A stretch of DNA of 64,000 nucleotides from Nonomuraea jiangxiensis (GTDB taxonomy: Bacteria; Actinomycetota; Actinomycetes; Streptosporangiales; Streptosporangiaceae): the NCBI RefSeq assembly GCF_900099965.1, contig NZ_FNDJ01000016.1, positions 186,001 through 250,000 of the forward strand. The letters are read 5' to 3'. The notes under the pieces are model-generated. The model was not told the origin of the DNA. It saw nothing but the letters and a program-made list of their open reading frames with translations, and ran no database searches. Both the position numbers and the translations under genes were made by a program. Below, in pieces: positions 1 to 7,923 of the stretch (within the stretch, counting starts at the first letter, position 1; the number at the start of each line of letters is the position of its first letter).

Positions 1-821
1 CCGTCCCCCTCCCGCCAGGCGATGGCCAGCTCCGCCGGCGGCAACCCGGTGACCGGCCGGTAGACGAGTCCCGGGCGGTCGTAGAGGGCGGCGTTCCCCT
101 CGGCCACGAGCACCACGCCGAGCCCGCCGGTCACGGCCTCGAACACCTCCTCCGGCGTATGGGCGGTGACCCCGACGACCGGCTCGTCGTCGCGGGCGTC
201 GCGGCCGAGCCAGTAGTCCCGCAGCGGCCCGGCCGCGGCGGGCAGCGCGATGAACGGTTCGTCCCGCAGCGCCGCGAAGGGCACCTCCGTCAGCCCCGCC
301 AGCGCATGATCGTCCGGCAGGGCCACCCCCCGGCGCTCGGTGACCAGCACGTGGATGCCCAGCCCCGGGGGCACCGGCAACCAGACGAACGCCACGTCGG
401 ACGACCCGTCGGCCAGCCCGCCGCTGGGGTCGTCCCAGCCGACCAGCCGCAGCGACACCTCCCACTCCGGCATCACCGCCCGGAAGCGTCGCAGGGCCTC
501 CTGCTGCAACCCCCGCCCGACGGCCGTCTGCAGCCCGATCACCAGTGTCCCCGCGGGTGCCGCCGCCCGCACCGCCTCCAGCCCGTCGGCCCAGCGTTCC
601 AGCAGGTCGCGGGCGATCGGCAGCAGCGTCCCGCCCTGCCGGGTGAGCACCACCCCGCTCGGCACCCGCTCGAACAGCCTGAACCCGAGCTGCCGTTCCA
701 GCGCCCTGAGCTGCTTGGACAGCGCCGGCTGGGACACGAACAGGCGCTCGGCCGCCCGCGTCACATTGAGCTCCTCGGCCACGGCGACGAAGTATCGCAA
801 ATCCCGCAGATGCGCCTCCAT
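1..821 (-). CDS. LysR-family transcriptional regulator (3' end cut by the window edge)
   Basis: Reading leftward from the ATG at 821 gives an N-terminal winged helix-turn-helix (LRDLRYFVAVAEELNVTRAA, then FVSQPALSKQLRALE, residues about 4-45). A LysR substrate-binding domain follows (GTLVIGLQTAVG and later FVWLPVPPGLG). About 273 codons are visible, close to the usual 295-310, so only the extreme C-terminus is missing. It is divergent from the aldo/keto reductase gene, and the start codon lies inside a perfect palindrome with LysR geometry. It is therefore likely to repress itself and control its neighbour in response to an unknown small molecule. The family call is firm; the ligand is unknown. 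Confidence 0.9.
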   Translation of the reverse strand, partial: MEAHLRDLRYFVAVAEELNVTRAAERLFVSQPALSKQLRALERQLGFRLFERVPSGVVLTRQGGTLLPIARDLLERWADGLEAVRAAAPAGTLVIGLQTAVGRGLQQEALRRFRAVMPEWEVSLRLVGWDDPSGGLADGSSDVAFVWLPVPPGLGIHVLVTERRGVALPDDHALAGLTEVPFAALRDEPFIALPAAAGPLRDYWLGRDARDDEPVVGVTAHTPEEVFEAVTGGLGVVLVAEGNAALYDRPGLVYRPVTGLPPAELAIAWREGD

Positions 822-834
822 AACCAAGGGTTAT
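820..834. promoter_or_regulatory. LysR-type operator between regulator and aldo/keto reductase
   Basis: ATAACC-AAG-GGTTAT is a perfect inverted repeat containing T-N11-A, the classical LysR box. It covers the start codon of the LysR gene and overlaps a possible -10 element (TATAGC, 832-837) for the rightward gene. A protein bound here could block both genes. Confidence 0.65.
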
Positions 835-883
835 AGCAAGAGGTCTTGGACTTCGCATGGGCGGCGGCGGCAGCATCGCCACC

Positions 884-1864
884 ATGAGGACACGCCTACT
901 CGGAAGTTTGCAGGTCCCCGCCATCGGCTTCGGCGCCATGGTGCTGTCGCCCGGTGTGTACGGAGACATCGACGACACCCGCGCCGAGACCGCGCTCAAG
1001 GCGGCACTGGACGCGGGCGGCACCCATGTGGACACCAGTGACGCCTACGGGGTGAACGGCCACAACGAACGGCTGGTGGGCCGCGCCCTCAAGGGCCGCA
1101 GGGACGAGGTGGTGCTCGCCACGAAGTTCGGCCTGGCGATCCCGGAGGGCGAGCCGAGCCGGTCGCACCCGGTGGGCTACGCCTTCAACGAGCTGCGGGT
1201 GAACGCTGATCCGCGGCTGATCCGCGGCTACGCGGAACGCAGCCTGCGCAACCTGGACACCGACGTGATCGACCTGTACTACCTCCACTACCCGGACCCC
1301 GGCGTCCCGATCGAGGACGTCACCGGGGCCATGGCCGACCTCGTGCGGGACGGCCTGATCAGGCACGTGGGCCTGTCCAACGTGACGGCGGCCCAGCTCA
1401 GGGCGGCCCACGCCGTGCACCCGGTCGCGGCCGTGCAGAACGAGTGGTCGATGTGGCGCCCGCTGGACCCGGACCTCCTGGCCACCGCTCGCGAGCTGGG
1501 CGTGGGGATCGTGGCGTGGAGCCCGCTGGGCAACGGGTTCCTGACGGGCACCGTACAGTCGCTGGGCGAGGGGGACTTCCGGCACAACGCCCCGCGCTTC
1601 TCCGCCGAGAACCTGTCCGCCAACAACGACCGCTACGCCCCGATCAGGACGCTGGCCGCGATGCTGGGCATCTCACCGGCCCAGCTCGCGCTGGCCTGGC
1701 TGCTGCACCAGGACGAGCACGTGGTGACCATCCCGGGCAGCCGCACCCCGGCCCACATCGCGGAGAACCTGTCGGCGGCCGACCTCACCCTGCACCCCGA
1801 CACGCTGGCCAGGATCGACGAGGCCCTCGCCGGCTTCGAGGTGACGGGCGGCACCCTGCTCTGA
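884..1864 (+). CDS. Aldo/keto reductase
   Basis: A 326-residue NADPH-dependent oxidoreductase with a TIM-barrel fold, predicted cytoplasmic. The AKR catalytic tetrad is visible: D50 and Y55 in VDTSDAYG, K81 in ATKFGL and H135 in YYLHYPDP. The C-terminal cofactor-binding stretch TIPGSRTPAHIAENLSAA is present. The ATG at 884 is preferred over an in-frame ATG at 857, because family members begin almost directly with the R-x-LG...V-x-x-IGFG strand. The gene is divergent from the LysR gene and shares its operator region, so it is the likely regulated target. Substrate unknown. Confidence 0.92.
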   Translation: MRTRLLGSLQVPAIGFGAMVLSPGVYGDIDDTRAETALKAALDAGGTHVDTSDAYGVNGHNERLVGRALKGRRDEVVLATKFGLAIPEGEPSRSHPVGYAFNELRVNADPRLIRGYAERSLRNLDTDVIDLYYLHYPDPGVPIEDVTGAMADLVRDGLIRHVGLSNVTAAQLRAAHAVHPVAAVQNEWSMWRPLDPDLLATARELGVGIVAWSPLGNGFLTGTVQSLGEGDFRHNAPRFSAENLSANNDRYAPIRTLAAMLGISPAQLALAWLLHQDEHVVTIPGSRTPAHIAENLSAADLTLHPDTLARIDEALAGFEVTGGTLL

Positions 1865-1932
1865 ACGGCGAGCGCCGCCCCGGCCAGGTGGTGGCGCGGG
1901 CGGTCCGCCTCGGACGCGGTGACAACCGAAAA

Positions 1933-1970
1933 CCGGCAGGCCCCCGCGCTGAGCTGCGGGGGCCTGCCGG
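1933..1970 (+). terminator. Strong hairpin terminator after the aldo/keto reductase
   Basis: A perfect 15-bp stem (CCGGCAGGCCCCCGC, 1933-1947, pairing with 1956-1970) and an 8-base loop lie 70 bases downstream of the stop codon. No T-run follows, as is common in GC-rich actinomycetes. Confidence 0.75.
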
Positions 1971-1980
1971 TGCGACGGCG

Positions 1981-2067
1981 GCACTGGGGCCTGACCTGCG
2001 TCAAGCCGCCTGACCTTGGTCAAGCGGCCTGACCGGGGCCAGGCCGCTTCGCCTCGGTCAGGCGGCG
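1981..2067. repeat. 19-bp degenerate tandem repeat with internal dyads
   Basis: Units begin at 2000, 2019, 2038 and 2057 (first unit GTCAAGCCGCCTGACCTTG), with a weaker one at 1981. The second unit forms GGTCA-N7-TGACC. The array runs from just after the terminator into the last codons of the leftward secreted-protein gene. Confidence 0.6.
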
Positions 2068-3341
2068 TGCAGGTACACCTGGCCGAAGACCTCGGACAGG
2101 TTCTTCAGGTCCGTGGCCACGTCCACCTCGGGGTTGGCCGGGTCGTAGACGGTGGCCAGGCGGGGGCGGATCTCGCCGAGCTTCTTGAGCTGGTCCCAGG
2201 TGGCGCTGGCGGCCCACTTCTCGCCGTACGCGCGGCTCACCTGGCCCTGGTCGTTCTGCCAGCGGGACCACAGGGTGACGCTCTCGGCGGCGTCCTCCTG
2301 GAGCGGGGCCGCGATGCGGTCGGTGATGGCCTGGGTGGTCTGCTCCTCGGTGAGCGGGGCGGCCCCGGCGGTGGCGAAGGAGGCGTCCTCGTACGCGATC
2401 TGGCCGTAGGCGTCCCAGGCGCGGGCACGGACCTGGATCGACTGGTTGCGCCGGGCCTCGGCGGCGTCGATCTTCCAGGTGGCGTACTCGGTGGCCAGGT
2501 GGCCGGTGTCCAGGGAGAGCTGGTCGATGAGACCGTTGGTCAGCCAGGCGCCGATGTGGTCGGGGTCGAGCAGCGGGTACTTCTTCGTCATCTCGGTCCG
2601 GCAGGTCTCATTGCCACCGCAGCCGAACACCGGGACCACCGTGTGCACGGCCAGCTTCTTGCCCGGCACGAGGGCGTGCAGCGCGTTCGAGGCCTCCGTG
2701 ACGAACTTGTCGACCTCGTCAGCCGAGGCGAACGTCTGGTTGAACCCGAGCTGCGAGGAGAACCTGATCCCGACGACCCCGGGCTGCGTGACGGCCAGCG
2801 CGGCGACCTTCTTGGCGGCCTCCTCCAGGTTGCCCGCCTTGTAGTCGTCGGCGAGCTCGGTGTCGATCCAGACGCGCATGCCGGTCGGGGCGACGGCCTG
2901 GGTGGCCTGGCCGGCCGGGGTCTGCTGGGCGGCGGCCCGGTCGGCGGCGCTGATGCCGTGGCCGTCCACGTAGCACTGCTCGCCGTTCTGGCACTCGGGC
3001 GTGCCGCCGTCCTCGGCGCCCGGCACGTCCGGCGCGCCGACGTCGTGGATCTCACCGTCGCCCTCGGCCTCCGGGCACTGGTCGCCGGGCTGGTCGCAGG
3101 TGAGCTCAAGACGGTCCAGCGGGCCGGAGTCGACCATGTTCTTGCCGTCGTCGCTGAGCCAGAAGGCCGCGATCTCCGCGGCCTCCTCGGGGGTGGCCAA
3201 CGTGCGGCAGACCACGTACGACGGGGTGCCGGCGGGCAGTTGGTCGTTACAGCTGCGGGGGTCGTCCTCCGACCACGCTGGAACGCCTATGCCTAGGAGT
3301 GAGAGAGCGAGTCCGATGACGAAGATCTGCCGCAGTCGCAT
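2058..3341 (-). CDS. Secreted protein of unknown function
   Basis: A 427-residue protein with a clear Sec signal peptide (MRLRQIFVIGLALSLLGIG, cleavage near AWS-ED at about residue 24). Cysteines are concentrated in the first 140 residues (about eight), probably as disulfides outside the cell. The middle contains strand-helix units (RVWIDTELADDY, GVVGIRFSS, KLAVHTVVPVFGCGG) that suggest a TIM-barrel-like fold as in glycoside-hydrolase-type proteins, but I recognise no catalytic signature. A good sigma-70-like promoter lies upstream (3381-3409), and an AAAGG ribosome site precedes the ATG. It appears to be transcribed alone. Confidence 0.7.
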   Translation of the reverse strand: MRLRQIFVIGLALSLLGIGVPAWSEDDPRSCNDQLPAGTPSYVVCRTLATPEEAAEIAAFWLSDDGKNMVDSGPLDRLELTCDQPGDQCPEAEGDGEIHDVGAPDVPGAEDGGTPECQNGEQCYVDGHGISAADRAAAQQTPAGQATQAVAPTGMRVWIDTELADDYKAGNLEEAAKKVAALAVTQPGVVGIRFSSQLGFNQTFASADEVDKFVTEASNALHALVPGKKLAVHTVVPVFGCGGNETCRTEMTKKYPLLDPDHIGAWLTNGLIDQLSLDTGHLATEYATWKIDAAEARRNQSIQVRARAWDAYGQIAYEDASFATAGAAPLTEEQTTQAITDRIAAPLQEDAAESVTLWSRWQNDQGQVSRAYGEKWAASATWDQLKKLGEIRPRLATVYDPANPEVDVATDLKNLSEVFGQVYLHAA

Positions 3342-3380
3342 GAGGCCTTTACTTCCCGGGGGTGATCGTGGGCATATCGC

Positions 3381-3409
3381 ACAATATCCGGACGATCAAC
3401 AACGTTCAA
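3381..3409 (-). promoter_or_regulatory. Housekeeping-type promoter for the secreted protein
   Basis: On the minus strand, -35 TTGAAC (3409-3404), a 17-bp spacer and -10 TATTGT (3386-3381) lie about 40-70 bases upstream of the ATG at 3341. Both hexamers are close to consensus with ideal spacing. Confidence 0.6.
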
Positions 3410-3533
3410 TGCGATCTGTCACTTGTCCGGCCACTATCAGCAAGCGGTCAGCGTTCTCGTCGCACGGCGTTTCCTGACCCGTCGAATACCGGACACGCGG
3501 GCGTAACGACAACCCCTTTCGTCCGCCTCACGG

Positions 3534-5882
3534 TCATTCATCCACCTCCATCCACACCCACCCGCGGCCACCGGCCCCCGGCCGCACCACCCTGGCCCGC
3601 CCTTCACCCACCTTCACCCACCCGACCCTCCCGGCCTCGACGTCCTCCCCCGGCTCCCCGGCCTCCGCCACCTGCACGGGATCGGTGTCCACGCCGAAGA
3701 CGACCGGCCACCGATCGGCGCTCGCCGCTACACGGGGCGGTGCGTCCGGTGGGTCACCCGTCTCTTCGCCGGCACTCGCCTGAGGTGAGGGCTTGCGGGG
3801 GTGTCGCCAGGCCATGGGGCCCAGGAGCCGGAGGAGGGCGGGTGCCGGCAGCCTAAGCCCCGCCGCCACGGCACCCGCGGCGTCCCCCGTGCGCGACCAC
3901 TCCGTACGCGCCCGCGACACCAGGAAGAACTCGTGGTTCGTGGAGAGCGCGAACACGACGACCACGATCAGGACCGGCACCGCGGGATCGATCGCTCCCG
4001 TGGGACCGAGATACGGGGACAGCGGGCCGTCCTGGGCGGCCCAGGTGAGCGCGCCGCAGGAGGCCCCGAGGGACAGAACGGTCACCAGAAGCCCCTTGAC
4101 CGCGAGCAGCAGCGATCCGCCGGCGGCGAGCAGCAGCGCCCCCACGGCCAGGGACACCATCAGGGCCAGCCACGGGAGGCCGGCGAGCAGGCTGTCCCGC
4201 GCGTCCACCTGTTCGGCGGCGGGCCCGCCGACCACCACCCGGCGCACGTCCGGCTCGGGCGGCATGGACCGGATCAGCCTCACCAGAGCCGGGGCCGCAT
4301 CCGCGGCGGCCTCGTGCCGGACGGCCAGCCGCACCGCGCCGCCGGCCTGCGATACCCCGGTCACCCGCACGCCCGTCACCTGGGGAAGCTGCTCCAACCG
4401 GGCCTTGAGGGGCCGGACGTCGGCCGCGGTGACGCGGGTGACGGCGCTGATCGGCACGTGGCCCTGCCCGAGCGGGCCCGGGGTGGCGGGTCGGGTGGCG
4501 AAGGACCGTACGACCAGCACGTGCACGTCGATCGGCGACAGGGCGGCGGGGGCGAAGTCCCGGTCCACGGCCTCCGCCACCTGGCGGCTCTCGGCGGTGG
4601 CGGGCAGGGCCCGGTGATCGGGGCTCCCGAACGTGACCCGGGTCAAGGGGAACCCCAGGACGAGCAGCACGAGGATCACCACGACCGCATGCGACACCGA
4701 CCGCCGCGTGACGCTCGCCGCGACCCCATGCCAGCCCCCACCGCGCCGACCCCCACTGGGCCGGCCCTCAGCAGGCCAACCCCCACCAGACCGACCCCCA
4801 CCAGACCGGCCCTCGCCGGGAAGGCCCTCGCCGGGAAGGCCCTCGCTCTGACGGCCCCCGCCGTCCCAGCGACGCCCGGGGCCGGGGAGGAGCCGAAGGG
4901 CGTTCACCCGTCGGCCGAGGATGCCCAGCAGGGCGGGCAGTACCACCAGCGCGGCCAGCGTCGCGGACGAGGCGGCCGCCGCCGCCCCGAGTCCCGTCGA
5001 GCGCAGGAACGGCTGCGGGAACAGCGCGAGCACCAGCAGCCCCGCCGTCACCGCCAGCCCGGCGCAGGCCACGGTACGCCCGGCCGTCGCCACCGTACGC
5101 ACCACGGCCTGCTCGCTGCCGGCCCCGGCCCGGAGCTCCGCCCTGAACACCCGAAGCACGAACAGCGAATGATCGACGGCCAGGACGAGCCCGAGCATGA
5201 CGACCACGTACCACGAGACGCCGGCGCCCGGCCGGAGCCAGGCCAGGGCGCCGAGCACCGCCAGGGCGCCGACGACCAGCGGCAGCACGGCCGCCACCAG
5301 ACTCCCGGACACCAGGACCAGGAGCACCAGCAGCACGGGCGCCGCGACCGCCACGGCCCGGGTCAGGTCGCCGGCGAGGCGCCCGTCGAAGTCCGCCGCC
5401 AGCGGCACCGGCCCGCCGACCGACACCCGCAGATTCCCGGCGTCCCTGAGCCGCTCCTCGATGGCCGCGTACCCGGCCCGCTTGGCCTCGGGCCCGCCGC
5501 GCAGCGTGACCAGCGCGTACGTCGACCGCCCGTCCCGCGACACCATCTCCCCGGCCCCGCCGGTCCAGTACGTCACCGTCCCCCGCACGTACGCCCCCGG
5601 CAGCCGCCGCAGCGAGTCGTGCACCGCCCGCCGGTATCGCGGGTCCCGGACCTTGACCGTCGGATGCCGGTAGAGGACGACCACGTCCGCGGCGCCGCCG
5701 TACCACGCCTCGGTCCAGCGCGCGGCGGTGGCGGAGTCGGTGCGCGGGTCCTCGAAGCCGCCCGCCACCGGCCCTGACGGTGGCCCTGCCACCAGCGGCG
5801 CGGCGAGCACGGTGGCCGCCAGGCTCAGCACCAGCAGCGTCCACCTACCGCGATGGACCAGGCGCCCAACGGACTCGAACAA
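3534..5882 (-). CDS. MMPL/RND-family transporter, apparently missing its last membrane helices
   Basis: A 782-residue export-type membrane protein with an N-terminal helix, a large extracytoplasmic domain and a helix bundle, then a second half repeating this plan (MMPL family, two x six helices). The TTG at 5882 is preferred because GAGGGGA lies 10 bases upstream and the protein then opens as FESVGRLVHRGRWTLL, as in homologues; an in-frame ATG at 5963 is possible. In the second half, GDAAGAVAAGL (about residue 675) normally leads into the final two helices, but here it jumps directly to LPAPALLRLLGPMAW, the usual C-terminal tail. About 50 residues seem deleted in frame. A pentapeptide-repeat insert sits between the halves. 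It may be non-functional. Confidence 0.85.
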   Translation of the reverse strand: MFESVGRLVHRGRWTLLVLSLAATVLAAPLVAGPPSGPVAGGFEDPRTDSATAARWTEAWYGGAADVVVLYRHPTVKVRDPRYRRAVHDSLRRLPGAYVRGTVTYWTGGAGEMVSRDGRSTYALVTLRGGPEAKRAGYAAIEERLRDAGNLRVSVGGPVPLAADFDGRLAGDLTRAVAVAAPVLLVLLVLVSGSLVAAVLPLVVGALAVLGALAWLRPGAGVSWYVVVMLGLVLAVDHSLFVLRVFRAELRAGAGSEQAVVRTVATAGRTVACAGLAVTAGLLVLALFPQPFLRSTGLGAAAAASSATLAALVVLPALLGILGRRVNALRLLPGPGRRWDGGGRQSEGLPGEGLPGEGRSGGGRSGGGWPAEGRPSGGRRGGGWHGVAASVTRRSVSHAVVVILVLLVLGFPLTRVTFGSPDHRALPATAESRQVAEAVDRDFAPAALSPIDVHVLVVRSFATRPATPGPLGQGHVPISAVTRVTAADVRPLKARLEQLPQVTGVRVTGVSQAGGAVRLAVRHEAAADAAPALVRLIRSMPPEPDVRRVVVGGPAAEQVDARDSLLAGLPWLALMVSLAVGALLLAAGGSLLLAVKGLLVTVLSLGASCGALTWAAQDGPLSPYLGPTGAIDPAVPVLIVVVVFALSTNHEFFLVSRARTEWSRTGDAAGAVAAGLRLPAPALLRLLGPMAWRHPRKPSPQASAGEETGDPPDAPPRVAASADRWPVVFGVDTDPVQVAEAGEPGEDVEAGRVGWVKVGEGRARVVRPGAGGRGWVWMEVDE
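4728..4847 (-). repeat. Eight 15-bp units coding Gly-rich pentapeptides in the MMPL linker
   Basis: The stretch encodes SEGLP, GEGLP, GEGRS, GGGRS, GGGWP, AEGRP, SGGRR, GGGWH: eight pentads, exactly 120 bases, in the cytoplasmic linker between the two transporter halves. The units are near-identical in DNA, as expected from slippage expansion. Confidence 0.8.
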
Positions 5883-5890
5883 AGGCTTGC

Positions 5891-5996
5891 GGTCCCCTCG
5901 CCGACAGCAGGGACCTAGCAAATTACGGGAGACAGCCGGGCGGTTCTTGCCAAACATCCGCACATTCCGCGTTCAGTCTTGTCAGGACAGTGACAA
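5891..5996. promoter_or_regulatory. Shared MMPL/MFS intergenic region with two inverted repeats
   Basis: TTGTCA-GGACAG-TGACAA (5979-5996) is a perfect dyad lying between the divergent MMPL and MFS genes. GGTCCC...GGGACC (arms 5891-5896 and 5910-5915) sits just upstream of the MMPL TTG start. The first looks like a TetR/GntR-type operator. No cognate regulator is adjacent. Confidence 0.45.
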
Positions 5997-6078
5997 CACC
6001 GGGCGAAATATCGGGCGACAAAGAGCGGGCGGAAACGGCAGAATTACGGGGTTTGACGCGATTTTTGGGGGCGCGACC

Positions 6079-7323
6079 GTGCACAGTTACTTGGGCGATC
6101 TGGGCCTGCTCCGGGACCGCCGGTTCACGCTGCTGCTGGTGGCGCGCACGATCTCGGTCCTGGGCAGCGCGTTCGCGCCTGTCGCGCTGGCGTTCGGCAT
6201 CCTCGGCCTGCCGGGGGCCACCGCCTCGACGCTCTCCGTGGTGCTCACCGCCGAGTCGGTGCCCATGATCGTGTTCATGCTGGCCGGCGGTGTCATCGCG
6301 GACCGGCTGCCGCGGCAGCGGGTGATGATGGTGGGCGAGTTCCTGATGATGACGGGGTTCCTCGCGCTGGCGTGCATGCTGCTCGTCGGCTGGACCCCGC
6401 TTCCCGCGATGGCCGCCGCGGCGGCGCTGAGCGGGGTGGCCACGGCGATCACGTTCCCGGCGCTGACCGGGATCATCCCCGAGGTCGTGCCGGTCGACCG
6501 GCTGCAGACCGGCAACGCCCTGCTCGGCCTGGGCGCGAACGCCTCCCGCGTGGCCGGCGCGGTGCTCGGCGGGGGCACGGTGGTGCTGTTCGGCGGGGGC
6601 TGGGCGCTGGCGGCGAGCGCCGCGATGTTCGCGCTCGCGGGCGTGCTGATCGCGATGTTGCGGCTGCCGCCGGGCGATCGGAACGCGGCCGGGCGGCACT
6701 CGGTGTTGGGCGACCTGCGCGAGGGGTGGCGGGAGTTCCGGTCGCGGCAGTGGATCTGGGTGGTCGTGGCGCAGTTCTCGCTGCTGGTGATGGCGGTCCA
6801 GGCCGGGCACGGGGTGCTCGGGCCGCTGCTGGCCAAGGAGTCGCTGGGCGGCCCGGCGGCCTGGTCGGCGTTCCTGGCGGGCGAGGCCGTCGGGACGATC
6901 GCCGGGGTGCTGGTCTCGATGCGAGTGCGGCCCAGCCGTCCGATCCTGGTGGCGGTGCTGTTGTGCCTGCCGGCGGCGCTGCCGTATGTGCTGCTCGGGC
7001 TGGACGCGCCGCTCTGGGGGATCGTGGTCGGGGCCTTCGTGTTCGGCGTGTGCTTCGACGTGTTCGGGGTGCTGTGGCAGACGGCGATGCAGCGCGAGGT
7101 CCCGGCCGAGTCCCTGTCGCGGGTCAGCTCGTACGACGTGCTGGGGTCGATGATGTTCGGCCCGATCGGGCTGCTGCTGGCGGGGCCGGCGGCGAGCCTG
7201 TTCGGCACCGAGGAGGCGCTGCTCGGATGTGCGGTCCTCGTCGTGCTGCCCACGCTCGCCGCGCTGCTGTCGCCGGGGGTGCGCAACCTGCGCGCCCCCC
7301 GGCTCGAACCCGTCTCAAGCTGA
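6079..7323 (+). CDS. MFS transporter (EntS/MFS_3-like)
   Basis: A 414-residue polytopic membrane protein with about twelve hydrophobic helices. The MFS loop 2-3 signature is visible as GGVIADRLPRQRVMM, and a similar motif in the second half is weaker. The GTG at 6079 is chosen: GGGGG lies 7 bases upstream and the protein begins HSYLGDLGLLRDRRFTLLLVA, the usual start of this group, whereas farther upstream starts would overlap the MMPL gene. Members of this branch export siderophores or drugs by proton antiport; the substrate is unknown here. The 3' end overlaps the converging small membrane-protein gene by 9 bases. Confidence 0.88.
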   Translation: MHSYLGDLGLLRDRRFTLLLVARTISVLGSAFAPVALAFGILGLPGATASTLSVVLTAESVPMIVFMLAGGVIADRLPRQRVMMVGEFLMMTGFLALACMLLVGWTPLPAMAAAAALSGVATAITFPALTGIIPEVVPVDRLQTGNALLGLGANASRVAGAVLGGGTVVLFGGGWALAASAAMFALAGVLIAMLRLPPGDRNAAGRHSVLGDLREGWREFRSRQWIWVVVAQFSLLVMAVQAGHGVLGPLLAKESLGGPAAWSAFLAGEAVGTIAGVLVSMRVRPSRPILVAVLLCLPAALPYVLLGLDAPLWGIVVGAFVFGVCFDVFGVLWQTAMQREVPAESLSRVSSYDVLGSMMFGPIGLLLAGPAASLFGTEEALLGCAVLVVLPTLAALLSPGVRNLRAPRLEPVSS

Positions 7324-7824
7324 CCTGAAGCAGGCGTTGGCCCTGGGCTGGAACATGAGCGCCATCGCCCCCAGCACGGCCAGCACGTGCAGGATCCGGC
7401 TGGCCGCGAAGGCCAGTCCCATCGCGTCGGCCCCGGCCACGGCGGCGGCGATCGAGCCCCCGTCCAGCAGCCACTGGATCGGCCCGACCACCAGCGAGAG
7501 CGTGCCGAACACGCCCAGCGTCCCGGCCAGGGTCCAGCGCGCCCAGTTCTTGCCGTGCCTGAGCCGCAGGGTCAGGAAGACCGCCCCGGCGAACACCGCC
7601 AGCCGGAGCCCGACCTGCGGCAGCAGCTCGGCGAGCGTGGAGGTGCCCGCCGTCAGCTCCTGCGTGACCACCAGCGCGGTCTCGGTGACGCCGAGCCCCA
7701 CGGCCACGAACCAGAGCATGGCGGCGGCGGATACGACGGGCGGGATGTCGTTGGGAGGGCGGGTCCCGGTCCGGGGGGCGGTGATCTTGGCAGTGTCCGT
7801 GGCGGTGCTGGTCGAGGTGCTCAT
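7315..7824 (-). CDS. Four-helix membrane protein of unknown function
   Basis: A 169-residue protein with a Thr/Ser-rich cytoplasmic N-terminus of about 30 residues, then four hydrophobic segments (AAAMLWFVAVGLGV, VGLRLAVFAGAVFLTL, WTLAGTLGVFGTLSLVV, ILHVLAVLGAMALMF). No catalytic motif is visible. It converges on the MFS gene with a 9-base overlap of the 3' ends. I do not recognise a named family. Confidence 0.7.
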   Translation of the reverse strand: MSTSTSTATDTAKITAPRTGTRPPNDIPPVVSAAAMLWFVAVGLGVTETALVVTQELTAGTSTLAELLPQVGLRLAVFAGAVFLTLRLRHGKNWARWTLAGTLGVFGTLSLVVGPIQWLLDGGSIAAAVAGADAMGLAFAASRILHVLAVLGAMALMFQPRANACFRSA

Positions 7825-7923
7825 GACGGGCCTTTCGGAGTCCGGCGGGTTGTCACTGAAGTGTCCGCCGCGCGGGCCGTCCGGTTCATGCCCGCCGTCC
7901 CCCGAGTTCCGGTGAGGAGCGCC

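Noticed and set aside
2016..3296. A 426-codon plus-strand frame antisense to the secreted-protein gene
   Set aside because: It is Val/Gly-rich with no motif. The opposite strand has a signal peptide, a promoter and a ribosome site.
3801..5777. A 658-codon plus-strand frame antisense to the MMPL gene
   Set aside because: The composition is Arg/Pro/His/Gln-rich low complexity, typical of the complement of a GC-rich gene; the MMPL reading has helices and family motifs.
5728..6078. A 117-codon upstream extension of the MFS gene
   Set aside because: It overlaps the MMPL gene and is disordered; the GTG at 6079 has a ribosome site and gives the normal N-terminus.
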